DNA from: DASYLJ01 sp964432595
GTDB lineage: Bacteria; Desulfobacterota; Binatia; DP-6
NCBI GenBank assembly: GCA_964432595.1
Contig: CAYSOF010000013.1
Span: 1 to 64,000, forward strand
Direction of reading: 5' to 3'
DNA length: 64,000 nucleotides
Numbering within the stretch: the first letter of the stretch is position 1; each line of letters starts with the position of its first letter. Positions 49,897-58,289 of this stretch are shown here, piece after piece. The notes beneath the pieces were generated by a model. The model did not search any database and was not told the origin of the DNA. It was given only the letters and a program-made list of their open reading frames with translations. The translations under genes were made by a program, and so were the position numbers.

Positions 49897-50100
49897 ATGG
49901 CCAACGACCACACGCATCCCGCGGATCACGCGTTCGTGATCCGCTTCCGGGCGGGGACCGGCAGTCCCACCCATGGACGCATCGAGCACGTCGCCTCGGG
50001 ACGCGGCGCCCGCTTCGTGTCGTTGGACGACATGGTGGGCTTCATGCGCCGCGTGCTGCGCGAGCGTCTCGCGACGGCGACCCGCGACGAGCCCGGGTGA
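49897..50100 (+). CDS. Small 67-aa protein, paralog of 46991-47194
   Basis: Start is ATG 49897 (MANDHTHPADHAFVIRFRAG). Same length and layout as the first copy; about half the residues are identical, concentrated in 'AFV(V/I)RFRAGT' and '(V/I)EHV.SGRG.RF.S'. His-rich N-termini (DHRHR, NDHTH) are shared. The genes flank the MFS/zinc-finger and DUF2461 pair, suggesting a local duplication. Function unknown. Confidence 0.75.
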   Translation: MANDHTHPADHAFVIRFRAGTGSPTHGRIEHVASGRGARFVSLDDMVGFMRRVLRERLATATRDEPG

Positions 50101-50129
50101 CACCGTGTAGAAGGAGCCGGGAGGTGCGC

Positions 50130-50726
50130 ATGCGTCCACTGGCTCGCATCGTGTCGACGACCGTCATCGGCGGGGTGCTGTTCCTGATGCCCCTGCTCGT
50201 CGTGCTCTGGCTTGGGAAGCAGGCGGTCGCGCTGACGCAGCGGGCGCTGACCCCGGTCGCGCACCTGTTCACCGGCGACCTCCTCGGGGTCGCGCTGATC
50301 GACGTGGCCGTGCTGCTCGCGATCGTCGCCGCCTGCTTCGTCGCCGGGCTCGTCGCGCGCACGGCGATGGGACAGGACCTGAACCAACGGCTGGAGCGCG
50401 TCGTCCTCGGCCGCATCCCGGGCTTCACGCTGGTCAAGAGCGCCGCGCAGGGGCTGATGGGGCTGCAGACCGGCACCGACGTGCAGAGCGCGCTCGCGAT
50501 GGTCGAGGACGCCTGGGTACCGGCCTTCGTCATGGAGCACCACGCGAACGGCATCATGACCGTGTTCGTGCCGAGCGTGCCGACGCCGGCGGCGGGGACC
50601 GTGTACATGCTCGGGCCGGAGCGCGTGCGCATCCTCGAGCACGTGCCGGTGACGTCGATGGTATCGGTGGTGATGCGGCTCGGCGTCGGGCTGCGCGAGG
50701 TCGTCGAGTCGTCAGCGCGCGCGTAG
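50130..50726 (+). CDS. DUF502 family membrane protein
   Basis: This 198-aa protein starts at ATG 50130, after GGGAGGTGCGC. TM1 (about 10-27, 'STTVIGGVLFLMPLLVVLWL') and TM2 (about 52-75, 'LIDVAVLLAIVAACFVAGLVA') are followed by a cytoplasmic or periplasmic domain with 'LERVVLGRIPGFTLVKSAAQGLMG', 'VFVPSVPTPAAGTVYML' and 'MSVVMRLGVG', typical of DUF502. Role unknown in the family. Its 3' end overlaps the convergent isomerase gene by 15 bp. Confidence 0.9.
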   Translation: MRPLARIVSTTVIGGVLFLMPLLVVLWLGKQAVALTQRALTPVAHLFTGDLLGVALIDVAVLLAIVAACFVAGLVARTAMGQDLNQRLERVVLGRIPGFTLVKSAAQGLMGLQTGTDVQSALAMVEDAWVPAFVMEHHANGIMTVFVPSVPTPAAGTVYMLGPERVRILEHVPVTSMVSVVMRLGVGLREVVESSARA

Positions 50727-51488
50727 CGCCGCGAGCCGCGTCTCGAGACGGGCCGCCCGCCGCTCGGCGACGAGCGCCATCATGGCCTGACGCCGCGCAT
50801 CCGGCGACGCCGGCGGACCGCCGGCGCGCCGCGCGTCGACGCGCACGAGGTGCGCGCCGTAGGTCGACGGGATGGGCCCGCGCCACGCGCCGAGCGGCGC
50901 GTCCGCGATCGCGGCCGCGAAGCCCGGACCGAAGAGGCGGTCGAGCGCGTCGTCTGTGGCGGCGTCGATCCGCGTGCCGTGGACGAACGCGTCGCCCGCG
51001 ACGGCGTCGCCCGCCTGGAGCCTGTCGAGCGCGCGCTCGGCGGCGCCGCCCGCGTGACGGCCGCGGGCGAGGTAGACATGCGTCAACGACGTCGTCGCCG
51101 GTACGGCGACGCGATCGGCGTTGGCCACGAGCCAGGCGTCGACGTCGGCGTCCGTCGGGCGATCCTCGCGCGTGGGCGTCGAGAGGGCGAGGCGCATCAC
51201 CTGCACCAGGTGCCGCCGGATCACGGCGTCGTGCCCGACGAGCCCGAGCGCGCGCGCGTCGTCCTCCGGCTCGCCGACGACGCCGTCGGCGGCGAGGAAC
51301 GCGCCGAGCTTGGCCAGCCGGTCGCGGACGATCGGGTCGTGCTCGTCGATGCCGAGGGCGAGTGCTTCGCGGTAGAGGAGCTCGCCGTCGGACAGCGGCG
51401 CCGCCGGCGCGCGGCCCGCCTGCGCCGCGTAGAGCAGCCCGCCGAGCACGACGAAGTGGAGCGCCGGTTGGCGCAGGAGCCGCTTCAT
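50712..51488 (-). CDS. PpiC-type (parvulin) peptidyl-prolyl isomerase
   Basis: This is a 258-aa protein; ATG 51488 overlaps the DUF3604 stop (ATGA). An N-terminal signal-anchor ('LHFVVLGGLLYAAQAG') is followed by SurA/PpiD-like helices ('LLYREALALGIDEHDPIVRDRLAKLGAFL' abridged). Then comes a reduced parvulin domain: 'VPATTSLTHVYLARG', 'LDRLFGPGFAAAIADAPLGAWRGPIPSTYGAHLVRV'. It should act in the periplasm on folding of exported proteins. Being coupled to DUF3604 and next to HupE, it may be a dedicated chaperone for them. Confidence 0.8.
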   Translation of the reverse strand: MKRLLRQPALHFVVLGGLLYAAQAGRAPAAPLSDGELLYREALALGIDEHDPIVRDRLAKLGAFLAADGVVGEPEDDARALGLVGHDAVIRRHLVQVMRLALSTPTREDRPTDADVDAWLVANADRVAVPATTSLTHVYLARGRHAGGAAERALDRLQAGDAVAGDAFVHGTRIDAATDDALDRLFGPGFAAAIADAPLGAWRGPIPSTYGAHLVRVDARRAGGPPASPDARRQAMMALVAERRAARLETRLAALRAR

Positions 51489-53848
51489 CGCTTGCCGCCG
51501 ACGCCGATGCCGTTGCGCTCCTCGCGCCAGCGGCGGGTGTGGCTCGCCTGGAAATTCTCGTACGCGAGGTGGACGCTCACCGTGTGGTCGCCGCGGTCGG
51601 CGGCGGACAGATCGCGCGGCAGCGTGCGGATGCGGAGCGTGGTGTTGCCGCCGCGCTCGACGAGCGAGACGGTGGCGAGCCGCTCCGCGCGGCCGCGGCG
51701 GCGGTTGAGCCGCCAGCGCCCGCGCCCGGTGCGGCGCATGGTGCCGTTCGACAGCGACAGGCTCAGGATGTCGTCGTCGTCGCTGATGCGCACCCGCAGC
51801 GTGCCGGCGGCGAGGTCGAAGAGGCCGGTCGTGCCGATGCGGACGTTGAGGCGAAGGACGTCGCGGCCGGGCGTCGCGCCGAAGCGCACCTGCGCGGCGA
51901 CCTTGCCGATGCCGTCGGGGCGGTACCAGATCGGCGAGCTCCACGCGCGCTCCTGGATCAGCGGCTCGAAGAACGCGTCGTTCGTCGTATCGCGGCAGCA
52001 CGCGGCCCAGGCGTCGCCGACGCCGGCGGCCTGCGTCGCGCAGTCGGGCGACAGCGGGTCGACGCCGACGGAGCGGCAGAGCGTCGTCGTCCAGCGGCAG
52101 ACCGGCGTCTCGAGGAGCCGGACGTAGTAGACGGCGCGCTCGGCCGGGTCGAAGTCGTCGTCCGTCCACACGCTGCACAGCTCGGCGAATCCGGCCCCCT
52201 GCGGCGCGCACGTGGCGGGATCGACTCCGCCGGCCGACGGATCGCCGGCCACGTCGACGACACGCTCGTGCTGCGCGCCGTCGGCGTCGACCCAGCCCTT
52301 CACGACCTGCAGCCGTTGCAGATCGGTGCCGGGACGCTCGGCGGTCCCCGGATCCTTGGCGGCCCAGATCGCGAGGCGCGGGGCGTCCTTCGTCGGGCCG
52401 AGCTCGCCGCCCATCGGCACGCCCGTCGCGTAGGCGTTCGCGACGAAGCCGGGGTCGCCGCACGCGACGCCGTCGAGCGGGCCGGCGAAGACGCGCAGCA
52501 CCGGGCGCGTGCCGCTCGTGGCGTAGGTCTCGCGTCGCTCGAGCGCGGTGAAGAGCGCGTCGCGCGAGTTCTCCTCGGCCCACACGCCGGTGAGACCGCC
52601 GGGGTTCTCGCGCGCGTTCTCGGCCATCTGCCGCTCCGGCGTCGCGTCGTTGCCGCCGCCCGAGCCTTCCCAATCGCCCTCGACGACGTGGCCGCCGGTG
52701 CCGTTGTGGTTGTCGGTGCTGCCGGTGAAGCCGAAGCGGAACGGGTTCGCGCCGAGCGTGGTCTCGAACGACAGACCGTCCTTCAACACGCTGCGCAGCA
52801 GGTTGCGGCGCGGCCACAGCTCGACGGGATCCGCGGTGGCGCCGGGCCCCTGGTGCGGCGTCAGCAGCTGCTCGAACGTGCACAGCTCGTCGGCGCCGTC
52901 GGCGCCACGGCCGGCCAGCCGGTCGAAACGGCATTCCGAGTTGCCCTTCTGCTGGTGCAGCTCGGCGAGCGGCTCGCGCAGCTGGCGGCGGAGCGCGTCG
53001 GCGCCGTCGGTCGGGTCGACGAACTGCTCGCCGCCGCTCAGGTTGGGATTGTGGGGGATGATGATCGCGTCGCAGCCGCTGGCGGCGTCGATGCACTGCG
53101 CCTCGAGCGCGTCCCACAGCCCCTGCGGCACCGGACCCGGCGTGTCGAGGTGGGAGAGCGCGATGCGCGGCACCGTCGCGTTGCGGAACAGGACGTTGCG
53201 ATGGAGGTGCTTGCCGATCGGGCTCGGCGTGTGCTCGTAGCCGACGAAGCTCGTGAACGCGCAGGCCGCCGTGCGGTCGTAGGCCTCCTCCGCGGCCATC
53301 TGCACCTCCTGCCATACCGACACCGCGGCCGCGTCGCAGTCGACGCCGGGGAGGGCGCAGAAGGCGTGCTCGGTGGGTGGGTTCGGGATGCCGAGCGGAA
53401 AGAGCCAGTTGATGGTGGCGGCGTTGAACCCGGATTGGCTGCCGGCGTCCACGACGCGCAGCTGCTGGCAGAGCGACTCGTCGTACACGAGCGAGCCCGG
53501 CGTCGTGCACAGGTCGGACTCGCCGAAGAACTCGGCGTGATCGGTGACGGCGCCGAAGTCGAGCGGGCGGTCGATGAGGCGGCTCTCGCGCACCGGCGCC
53601 TCGTTCTCGTCGGCGAGCAGGATGGTGCCGCGCCCGCGCATGAACTCGTACGCGTCGCGCGGGGCCATGCGGCTGCCGAAGATGTACGCGTCGGCCGAGA
53701 AGGACGTGTGCACGTGCAGGTCGCCGAAGAACGGGCGGCGCAGCGGATCGGATGCGGTGCACGGCTCGCGCGCCTCGGTCCGCTGCCACGGCGGGGTGGC
53801 CCCGGCGGCCGTCGTGAGAGCGAGGATGAGCGCCAGCGCGACTCGCAC
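51485..53848 (-). CDS. Exported DUF3604 protein (PHP-like metal site)
   Basis: This is a 787-aa protein. The start is taken as GTG 53848, opening a signal peptide (M-RVALALILALTTAAGA); an ATG at 53905 would overlap the divergent HupE start. The DUF3604 signatures are 'FFGDLHVHTSFSADAYIFG' with His-x-His, 'DFGAVTDHAEFFGE', 'IIIPHNPNLSGG' and 'FGFTGSTDNHNGTGG', giving the His/Asp cluster of a PHP-type metallohydrolase. It is about 100 residues longer than most members owing to a C-terminal beta domain ('TTGLFDLAAGTLRVRISDDDDI'). The activity is unknown to me; extracytoplasmic phosphoesterase is the usual guess. Confidence 0.85.
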   Translation of the reverse strand: MRVALALILALTTAAGATPPWQRTEAREPCTASDPLRRPFFGDLHVHTSFSADAYIFGSRMAPRDAYEFMRGRGTILLADENEAPVRESRLIDRPLDFGAVTDHAEFFGESDLCTTPGSLVYDESLCQQLRVVDAGSQSGFNAATINWLFPLGIPNPPTEHAFCALPGVDCDAAAVSVWQEVQMAAEEAYDRTAACAFTSFVGYEHTPSPIGKHLHRNVLFRNATVPRIALSHLDTPGPVPQGLWDALEAQCIDAASGCDAIIIPHNPNLSGGEQFVDPTDGADALRRQLREPLAELHQQKGNSECRFDRLAGRGADGADELCTFEQLLTPHQGPGATADPVELWPRRNLLRSVLKDGLSFETTLGANPFRFGFTGSTDNHNGTGGHVVEGDWEGSGGGNDATPERQMAENARENPGGLTGVWAEENSRDALFTALERRETYATSGTRPVLRVFAGPLDGVACGDPGFVANAYATGVPMGGELGPTKDAPRLAIWAAKDPGTAERPGTDLQRLQVVKGWVDADGAQHERVVDVAGDPSAGGVDPATCAPQGAGFAELCSVWTDDDFDPAERAVYYVRLLETPVCRWTTTLCRSVGVDPLSPDCATQAAGVGDAWAACCRDTTNDAFFEPLIQERAWSSPIWYRPDGIGKVAAQVRFGATPGRDVLRLNVRIGTTGLFDLAAGTLRVRISDDDDILSLSLSNGTMRRTGRGRWRLNRRRGRAERLATVSLVERGGNTTLRIRTLPRDLSAADRGDHTVSVHLAYENFQASHTRRWREERNGIGVGGKR

Positions 53849-53893
53849 GACGTACGTGCTACGCGAGAGCGCGTCCGCTTGTCGAGGGTTCGC

Positions 53894-54865
53894 GTGAGCG
53901 GGCATACCGCGGTCGTGCCGTGGCGCGTCGTCGTCCTGCTCTGCGTGCTGCTGCCGGCGGGCGCGGGCGCGCATCCGCTCGCGCCCGGGCTGCTCGAGCT
54001 GCGCGAGACCGGGGACGGCCGGGTGACGGTGGCGTGGAAGACGCCGCTGGCCGTGCCGCTCGACGTGCGCCTCGCGCCCGACGTGCCGTGCCGCGGCGCC
54101 GACGAGCCCGTCGTGACGATGCTCGAGGGCGCGCGTCGCGAGACGTGGACCGCCGCGTGCGACGGGAGCCTCGTCGGCCGCCGCGTGGGCGTCACCGGGC
54201 TGGTCGCGCCGCTGACGGCGGTCGTGCGGGTCGTCCTGGCCGACGGGCGCGTCGTCCAGGAGGTGCTCGACGCGGACGCGCCCTCGCTCGTCGTGCCCGC
54301 GCGGCCGGAGCGGTGGGACGTCGTGCGCAGCTACGGCGTGCTCGGCTTCGAGCACGTCCTGTCGGGCGCCGATCATCTGCTGTTCGTTCTGGGACTCGTG
54401 TTGCTCGGGGGCAACGTGTTGCTGACGGTAACGGCATTCACCCTTGGGCACAGCGTTACCCTGAGCCTCGCGGCGCTCGGCCTCGTGACGGTGCCGGTGC
54501 GGCCCGTCGAGGTGGCGATCGCGCTCAGCGTGCTCTGGCTGGCGATCGAGCTGGCGCGCCCGGTGCCGACGGCGCTCGGCCGCCGTCCGTGGCTGCTCGC
54601 CGGCACCTTCGGCCTGCTCCACGGACTCGGCTTCGCGGGCGCGTTGCGCGAGGCGGGCCTGCCGGCGGGCGAGATCCCGATGGCGCTGCTGTCGTTCAAC
54701 CTCGGGATCGAAGCGGGGCAGGTGGGCGTCGTCGGGGCGCTGCTCGTGGTGCGCATCGTCGCCCGGCCGCTGACGGCACGCGCGCCCCGGTGGGTCATGC
54801 GCGTGCCGGTCTACGTGATGGGCATCCTCGCCGCGTTCTGGTGCTTCGAGCGTGTGCTCGGATGA
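53894..54865 (+). CDS. HupE/UreJ-type membrane protein
   Basis: This 323-aa protein starts at GTG 53894, after GAGGG (an in-frame GTG at 53915 also fits). A signal peptide is followed by the 'AHPLAPGLLELRE' start typical of the extended HupE_UreJ_2 group and a 120-residue periplasmic beta domain. The membrane part has six helices with 'FEHVLSGADHLLFVLGL', 'TAFTLGHSVTLSLAALG' and 'LHGLGFAGAL', whose His/Asp residues line a metal path in nickel/cobalt permease-like HupE. Metal uptake is the family inference; no hydrogenase or urease is near. It is divergent from DUF3604 by 45 bp. Confidence 0.88.
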   Translation: MSGHTAVVPWRVVVLLCVLLPAGAGAHPLAPGLLELRETGDGRVTVAWKTPLAVPLDVRLAPDVPCRGADEPVVTMLEGARRETWTAACDGSLVGRRVGVTGLVAPLTAVVRVVLADGRVVQEVLDADAPSLVVPARPERWDVVRSYGVLGFEHVLSGADHLLFVLGLVLLGGNVLLTVTAFTLGHSVTLSLAALGLVTVPVRPVEVAIALSVLWLAIELARPVPTALGRRPWLLAGTFGLLHGLGFAGALREAGLPAGEIPMALLSFNLGIEAGQVGVVGALLVVRIVARPLTARAPRWVMRVPVYVMGILAAFWCFERVLG

Positions 54866-55029
54866 CGACGATGTTCCTCGCGCATGGCGCATGCGGTGCG
54901 GACGGCAAGAAAGACCTTGACCCCAAACGATCGCCTGCGGGAGATTCGCCGGCGGGACGCGTCTGCTCGACGCCTGGCTCCGTCGCCGTTTCGAGAGTCA
55001 CCCGAATTCCACGCAGAGGAGCCAGAGAG

Positions 55030-56202
55030 ATGACGAGCATCGTGAGGGCCGCGATGGCGGTGATCCTGACGGCGGGTGCGGCATTCGCGCAGCCTGCCAA
55101 CGTGAACATCAACGTCGAGACCGACCAGGTGTTCGTCGACCACATCACCGAGGTGCAGGTGGACGGTGGCGGGCTCTACCAGTTTCCGGATCCCTTCACC
55201 GCACCGGTCCTGGCGGAGCCCGAGCTGGCGATCGCCACGGCGCTGGCCGGGCTCGGATACCCGCCCGGGACCACCGCGACCGTGCAGAGCACGTCGTCGA
55301 TCGGCACCGACGAGACCTTCGTGGAGATCGTCGACGCGAGCCACAACCCGATCGACGACCCGACCATCGTGATCGGTGATCCCGACGACTATCTGACGTG
55401 GGTCGCCATCGGCGACGTCGACGTCCAGGTCGACGTCTACCAGACGACGACCTCGTATACGTTCCACCGTCTGGTGGTCGCGATCGCTCCACCCTGTGGA
55501 GACGGCACCGTGCAGGCGGGCGAAGCGTGCGATGACGGCAACACCGACGACGGCGACTGCTGCTCGTCGACGTGCCAGTACGAGGTCGCGGGCAGCGCGT
55601 GCGACGACGGCGTCGTCTGCACCGCGGTCGATTCGTGCGACGGCGCCGGCGCGTGCCAGCCGGGGGGCGCGGCGACGACCTGCGTCGCGTCGTGGGCCAA
55701 GGCCAGCCTGGTGATCAAGGAGAACAAGGCCGGGAAGGAGAAGCTCATCGCCAAGATCAGCGGCGGTCCGGCGCTGACGCAGAGCGAGTTCGGCAATCCG
55801 GCGACCGGCACCACGGCCTACGACGTCTGCCTCTTCGACGACGCGGACCATCTCGTCGCCGCGCTCTCCGTCGACCGCGCCGGTGCCGACTGCGCCGGGA
55901 AGCCGTGCTGGAAGGCGAGCAAGGACACGGGCTGGCAGTATCAGGACAAGGGCGCCGCGTCGGACGGCGTGACCAAGATGAAGGTGTCGGGCGGCGCCGC
56001 GGGCAAGTCGCAGATCCAGCTGCAGGCCGCGAACAACGCGAAGAAGGGGCAGCTGTCACTGCCGACGGGCATTGCCGCCGCGTTGCAGGCATCGACCAGC
56101 GCGACCCTGCAGGTCGTGACCAGCGACGCGCAGTGCTTCGCCGTCACGATGGATGAGATCAAGAAGCAGGAGGCGGATGCGTTCACGGGGCTCCGGAAGT
56201 AG
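55030..56202 (+). CDS. Exported protein with DUF4215 repeat and recurring C-terminal module
   Basis: This 390-aa protein starts at ATG 55030, after AGAGGAG, with a signal peptide ending near 'AGAAFAQ'. Residues 20-150 are a beta domain of unknown type. Residues about 155-185 are a DUF4215 Cys-rich repeat ('CGDGTVQAGEACDDGNTDDG', then 'CCSSTCQ'), followed by 'CDDGVVCTAVDSCDGAGACQPG'. From about residue 225 comes the recurring module ('KASLVIKENKAGKEKLIAKI', 'PCWKASKDTGWQYQDK', 'LQVVTSDAQCFAV'). It is a likely secreted or surface protein. The spacer before it carries AGTCACCCGAA, a shorter form of the 67-aa genes' element. Confidence 0.85.
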   Translation: MTSIVRAAMAVILTAGAAFAQPANVNINVETDQVFVDHITEVQVDGGGLYQFPDPFTAPVLAEPELAIATALAGLGYPPGTTATVQSTSSIGTDETFVEIVDASHNPIDDPTIVIGDPDDYLTWVAIGDVDVQVDVYQTTTSYTFHRLVVAIAPPCGDGTVQAGEACDDGNTDDGDCCSSTCQYEVAGSACDDGVVCTAVDSCDGAGACQPGGAATTCVASWAKASLVIKENKAGKEKLIAKISGGPALTQSEFGNPATGTTAYDVCLFDDADHLVAALSVDRAGADCAGKPCWKASKDTGWQYQDKGAASDGVTKMKVSGGAAGKSQIQLQAANNAKKGQLSLPTGIAAALQASTSATLQVVTSDAQCFAVTMDEIKKQEADAFTGLRK

Positions 56203-56212
56203 CCCCGACGGC

Positions 56213-58207
56213 TCAGTTCGCCGGTGGTGCCGGCAGGTCGCCCGGCAGCACCGGCACGTGCACCGTCGCCGCGACGTTCACCAGCGCCGCCACGTTCGTC
56301 CCCGAGCCGACGTAGCGCGGCACGAACGACGCGTGGATCAGGAGCCGCAGCTGCTCGCCCGGTGCGAGCCGCGCGGTCGCGCCGACCAGCTCGCCGTCGA
56401 ACGACCCGTAGCCGCGGAACGGCTGCACCTGATTCGCCTGCAGCAGCGTGTCGAGCAGGCCGCCCGCCGGCCGGCGCGCGAGGCCGATGAACACGATGGG
56501 GTCGCCGAGCGAGAGCATCGTCGGGTCGGCGATCGTGAGCTGGATCGTCGGGATGCCCGCGACGATCGCGCCGCCCGCGCCCGCGGTCGCCAGCAGGATG
56601 CTCTGCACCTGCGGGCTCGCGTCCTGTGCCAGGATGGGCGTCGACGGCACGACGAACGGCTGGCCGCCGACGGGCACCGTGTCGGTGACGACGCCGTCGT
56701 CGGCCGTCGTGTCCATGTGGAAACACTGGCGCGGGATGTACGTCGCCTTGCCGGCCATGCCGCGCAGCTTCTCGTCGTACCAGTCGACGATCGACTGCGT
56801 CTTCTGCAGGACGCCGCACTGCTCGCCGGTGTTGAGCCCGCCGATGCCCGGGAAGAGGCTGTCGTGGCCGCCGTTCTTGGTGAGGAGGCGGACGTCGCCG
56901 CCGAGCGCCCGAACGCACGCGGTGTTGTGCACGGCCTCGTTCAGGTTGAAGAGCGTGTCGCTCGTCGACTGCCAGTAGAGCGCGTCGATCGGCGCCAGGG
57001 TGCCGGCCTCGCACTGCGCGATCAGGCTCGACGCCTTCAGCAGGTCCTGCCGCTGCTGCGTCAGGCTGTTCATCGTGATGCCTTCGATCAGACCGGCGTT
57101 GATTTCGGGATCCTGCCCGCCCGGCGTGGCGCTGCCCGCCGCCGACAGCGCCACCGCCCAGAACGACTTGAAGACCTCGTTCGAGAAGAGCGCGTCGCGC
57201 AGGTCGTGCCACGTGATCTCGGGTGCGATGGCGTCGAGGCGGCGCTGCGGGTCGTGCGCGTAGAGGATGTGCTGGAAGCCGCCGCCGTAGCTGCCGCCGG
57301 TCGCGCCGAGCAGCAGGTTGCCGCCGCGATAGGCGAGCCACGGCAGGTTCGCCTCGGCCCAGTCGACGATCTGCACGAGGTCCTTGCCCTCGAAGCTCGG
57401 ATCGAGGATGCGGATGCGACCGCCGCTGTCGCCGTGGCCGCGCTGATCGATCGAGATGACGCCGTAGCCGGCGTCGAGGAGCCGCGCGAAGGTGTCGGCG
57501 CCGCCCGTGGCCGGGCGGCTCGCCGCCGTGACGCGGCTGCCGCCGTAGCCGTGGCCTTCGAGGATCAGCGGCACCTTCCGGCCCTCGAACACCTGGGTCG
57601 GCTCGTGCACCGTGAAGGCGATGGCCGCGCCGTCGACGTCCGACGCGATCACGACGTCGGTCGAGACGCCGTCGCGCGGCGTCGGGGCGCCGCCCGGGCA
57701 CGCCGCGGGCGCCGGCGCGTTCTTCGCCTGGAAGCGGCCCGGCGCGTTGCGCCGCACGTCGCCGCCGAAGAGCGCGCAGTGTCGCGTCGTCGCCGTGGCG
57801 AGGACCAGACCCACGCCGCTCTGGCTCGGCTCGTTCAGGCTGATGCCGGTCGAGCGCGCTTTCACGGTGAGGCTGCCGTTCTTGAGCTTCGCGACCTTCA
57901 CCGCGGACGGCGGGTTCGGGGCGCCCGGATGCTCGAAGGTGAAGACGGTCCCGCTCGCGTTGGCGGTCCAGAGGCTCGCCGGCAGGTCGATCGTGACCGA
58001 CTCGCCGGAGTCGGCCGCGACGACGGTCAGCGTCGCGCCGCCGACGCGCGGATCGTCAGTGGCGACGATCGCGGGCGACTTCGCCGTGAACGCCAGCGTT
58101 TGCCGCCCCGCCTGGTCGCTCATGACGAGCTTGCGGCCGGGAATGAGGACGTCCGCGGCCTGCGCCGTCGCCGTCGAGATGAGCACCGCCAGTACGAGGA
58201 TCCGCAT
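56213..58207 (-). CDS. Exported alpha/beta hydrolase (CocE/NonD, X-Pro peptidase-like)
   Basis: This 664-aa protein starts at ATG 58207 with a short signal peptide (MRILVLAVLISTATAQAAD). Residues about 20-165 are the recurring module ('IPGRKLVMSDQAGRQTLAF', 'SAVKVAKLKNGSLTVKA', 'HCALFGGDVRRNAPGRFQAKNAPAPAAC'). The hydrolase follows: 'VPLILEGHGYGGSR', 'YGVISIDQRGHGDSGG', nucleophile Ser in 'GATGGSYGGGFQ', then Asp and His ('KNGGHDSLFPG'). The C-terminal 120 residues are a jelly-roll as in CocE/NonD proteins. Likely an extracellular or periplasmic esterase or peptidase. It converges with the gene at 55030, 10 bp apart. Confidence 0.85.
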   Translation of the reverse strand: MRILVLAVLISTATAQAADVLIPGRKLVMSDQAGRQTLAFTAKSPAIVATDDPRVGGATLTVVAADSGESVTIDLPASLWTANASGTVFTFEHPGAPNPPSAVKVAKLKNGSLTVKARSTGISLNEPSQSGVGLVLATATTRHCALFGGDVRRNAPGRFQAKNAPAPAACPGGAPTPRDGVSTDVVIASDVDGAAIAFTVHEPTQVFEGRKVPLILEGHGYGGSRVTAASRPATGGADTFARLLDAGYGVISIDQRGHGDSGGRIRILDPSFEGKDLVQIVDWAEANLPWLAYRGGNLLLGATGGSYGGGFQHILYAHDPQRRLDAIAPEITWHDLRDALFSNEVFKSFWAVALSAAGSATPGGQDPEINAGLIEGITMNSLTQQRQDLLKASSLIAQCEAGTLAPIDALYWQSTSDTLFNLNEAVHNTACVRALGGDVRLLTKNGGHDSLFPGIGGLNTGEQCGVLQKTQSIVDWYDEKLRGMAGKATYIPRQCFHMDTTADDGVVTDTVPVGGQPFVVPSTPILAQDASPQVQSILLATAGAGGAIVAGIPTIQLTIADPTMLSLGDPIVFIGLARRPAGGLLDTLLQANQVQPFRGYGSFDGELVGATARLAPGEQLRLLIHASFVPRYVGSGTNVAALVNVAATVHVPVLPGDLPAPPAN

Positions 58208-58289
58208 GGCGGCGGAGCCTACGTACTCGTCGTCACCTCCACATCACGTCAGCAGGGGAGGCGACGGCCCGGCGTTGGAGGAGCGTGGG

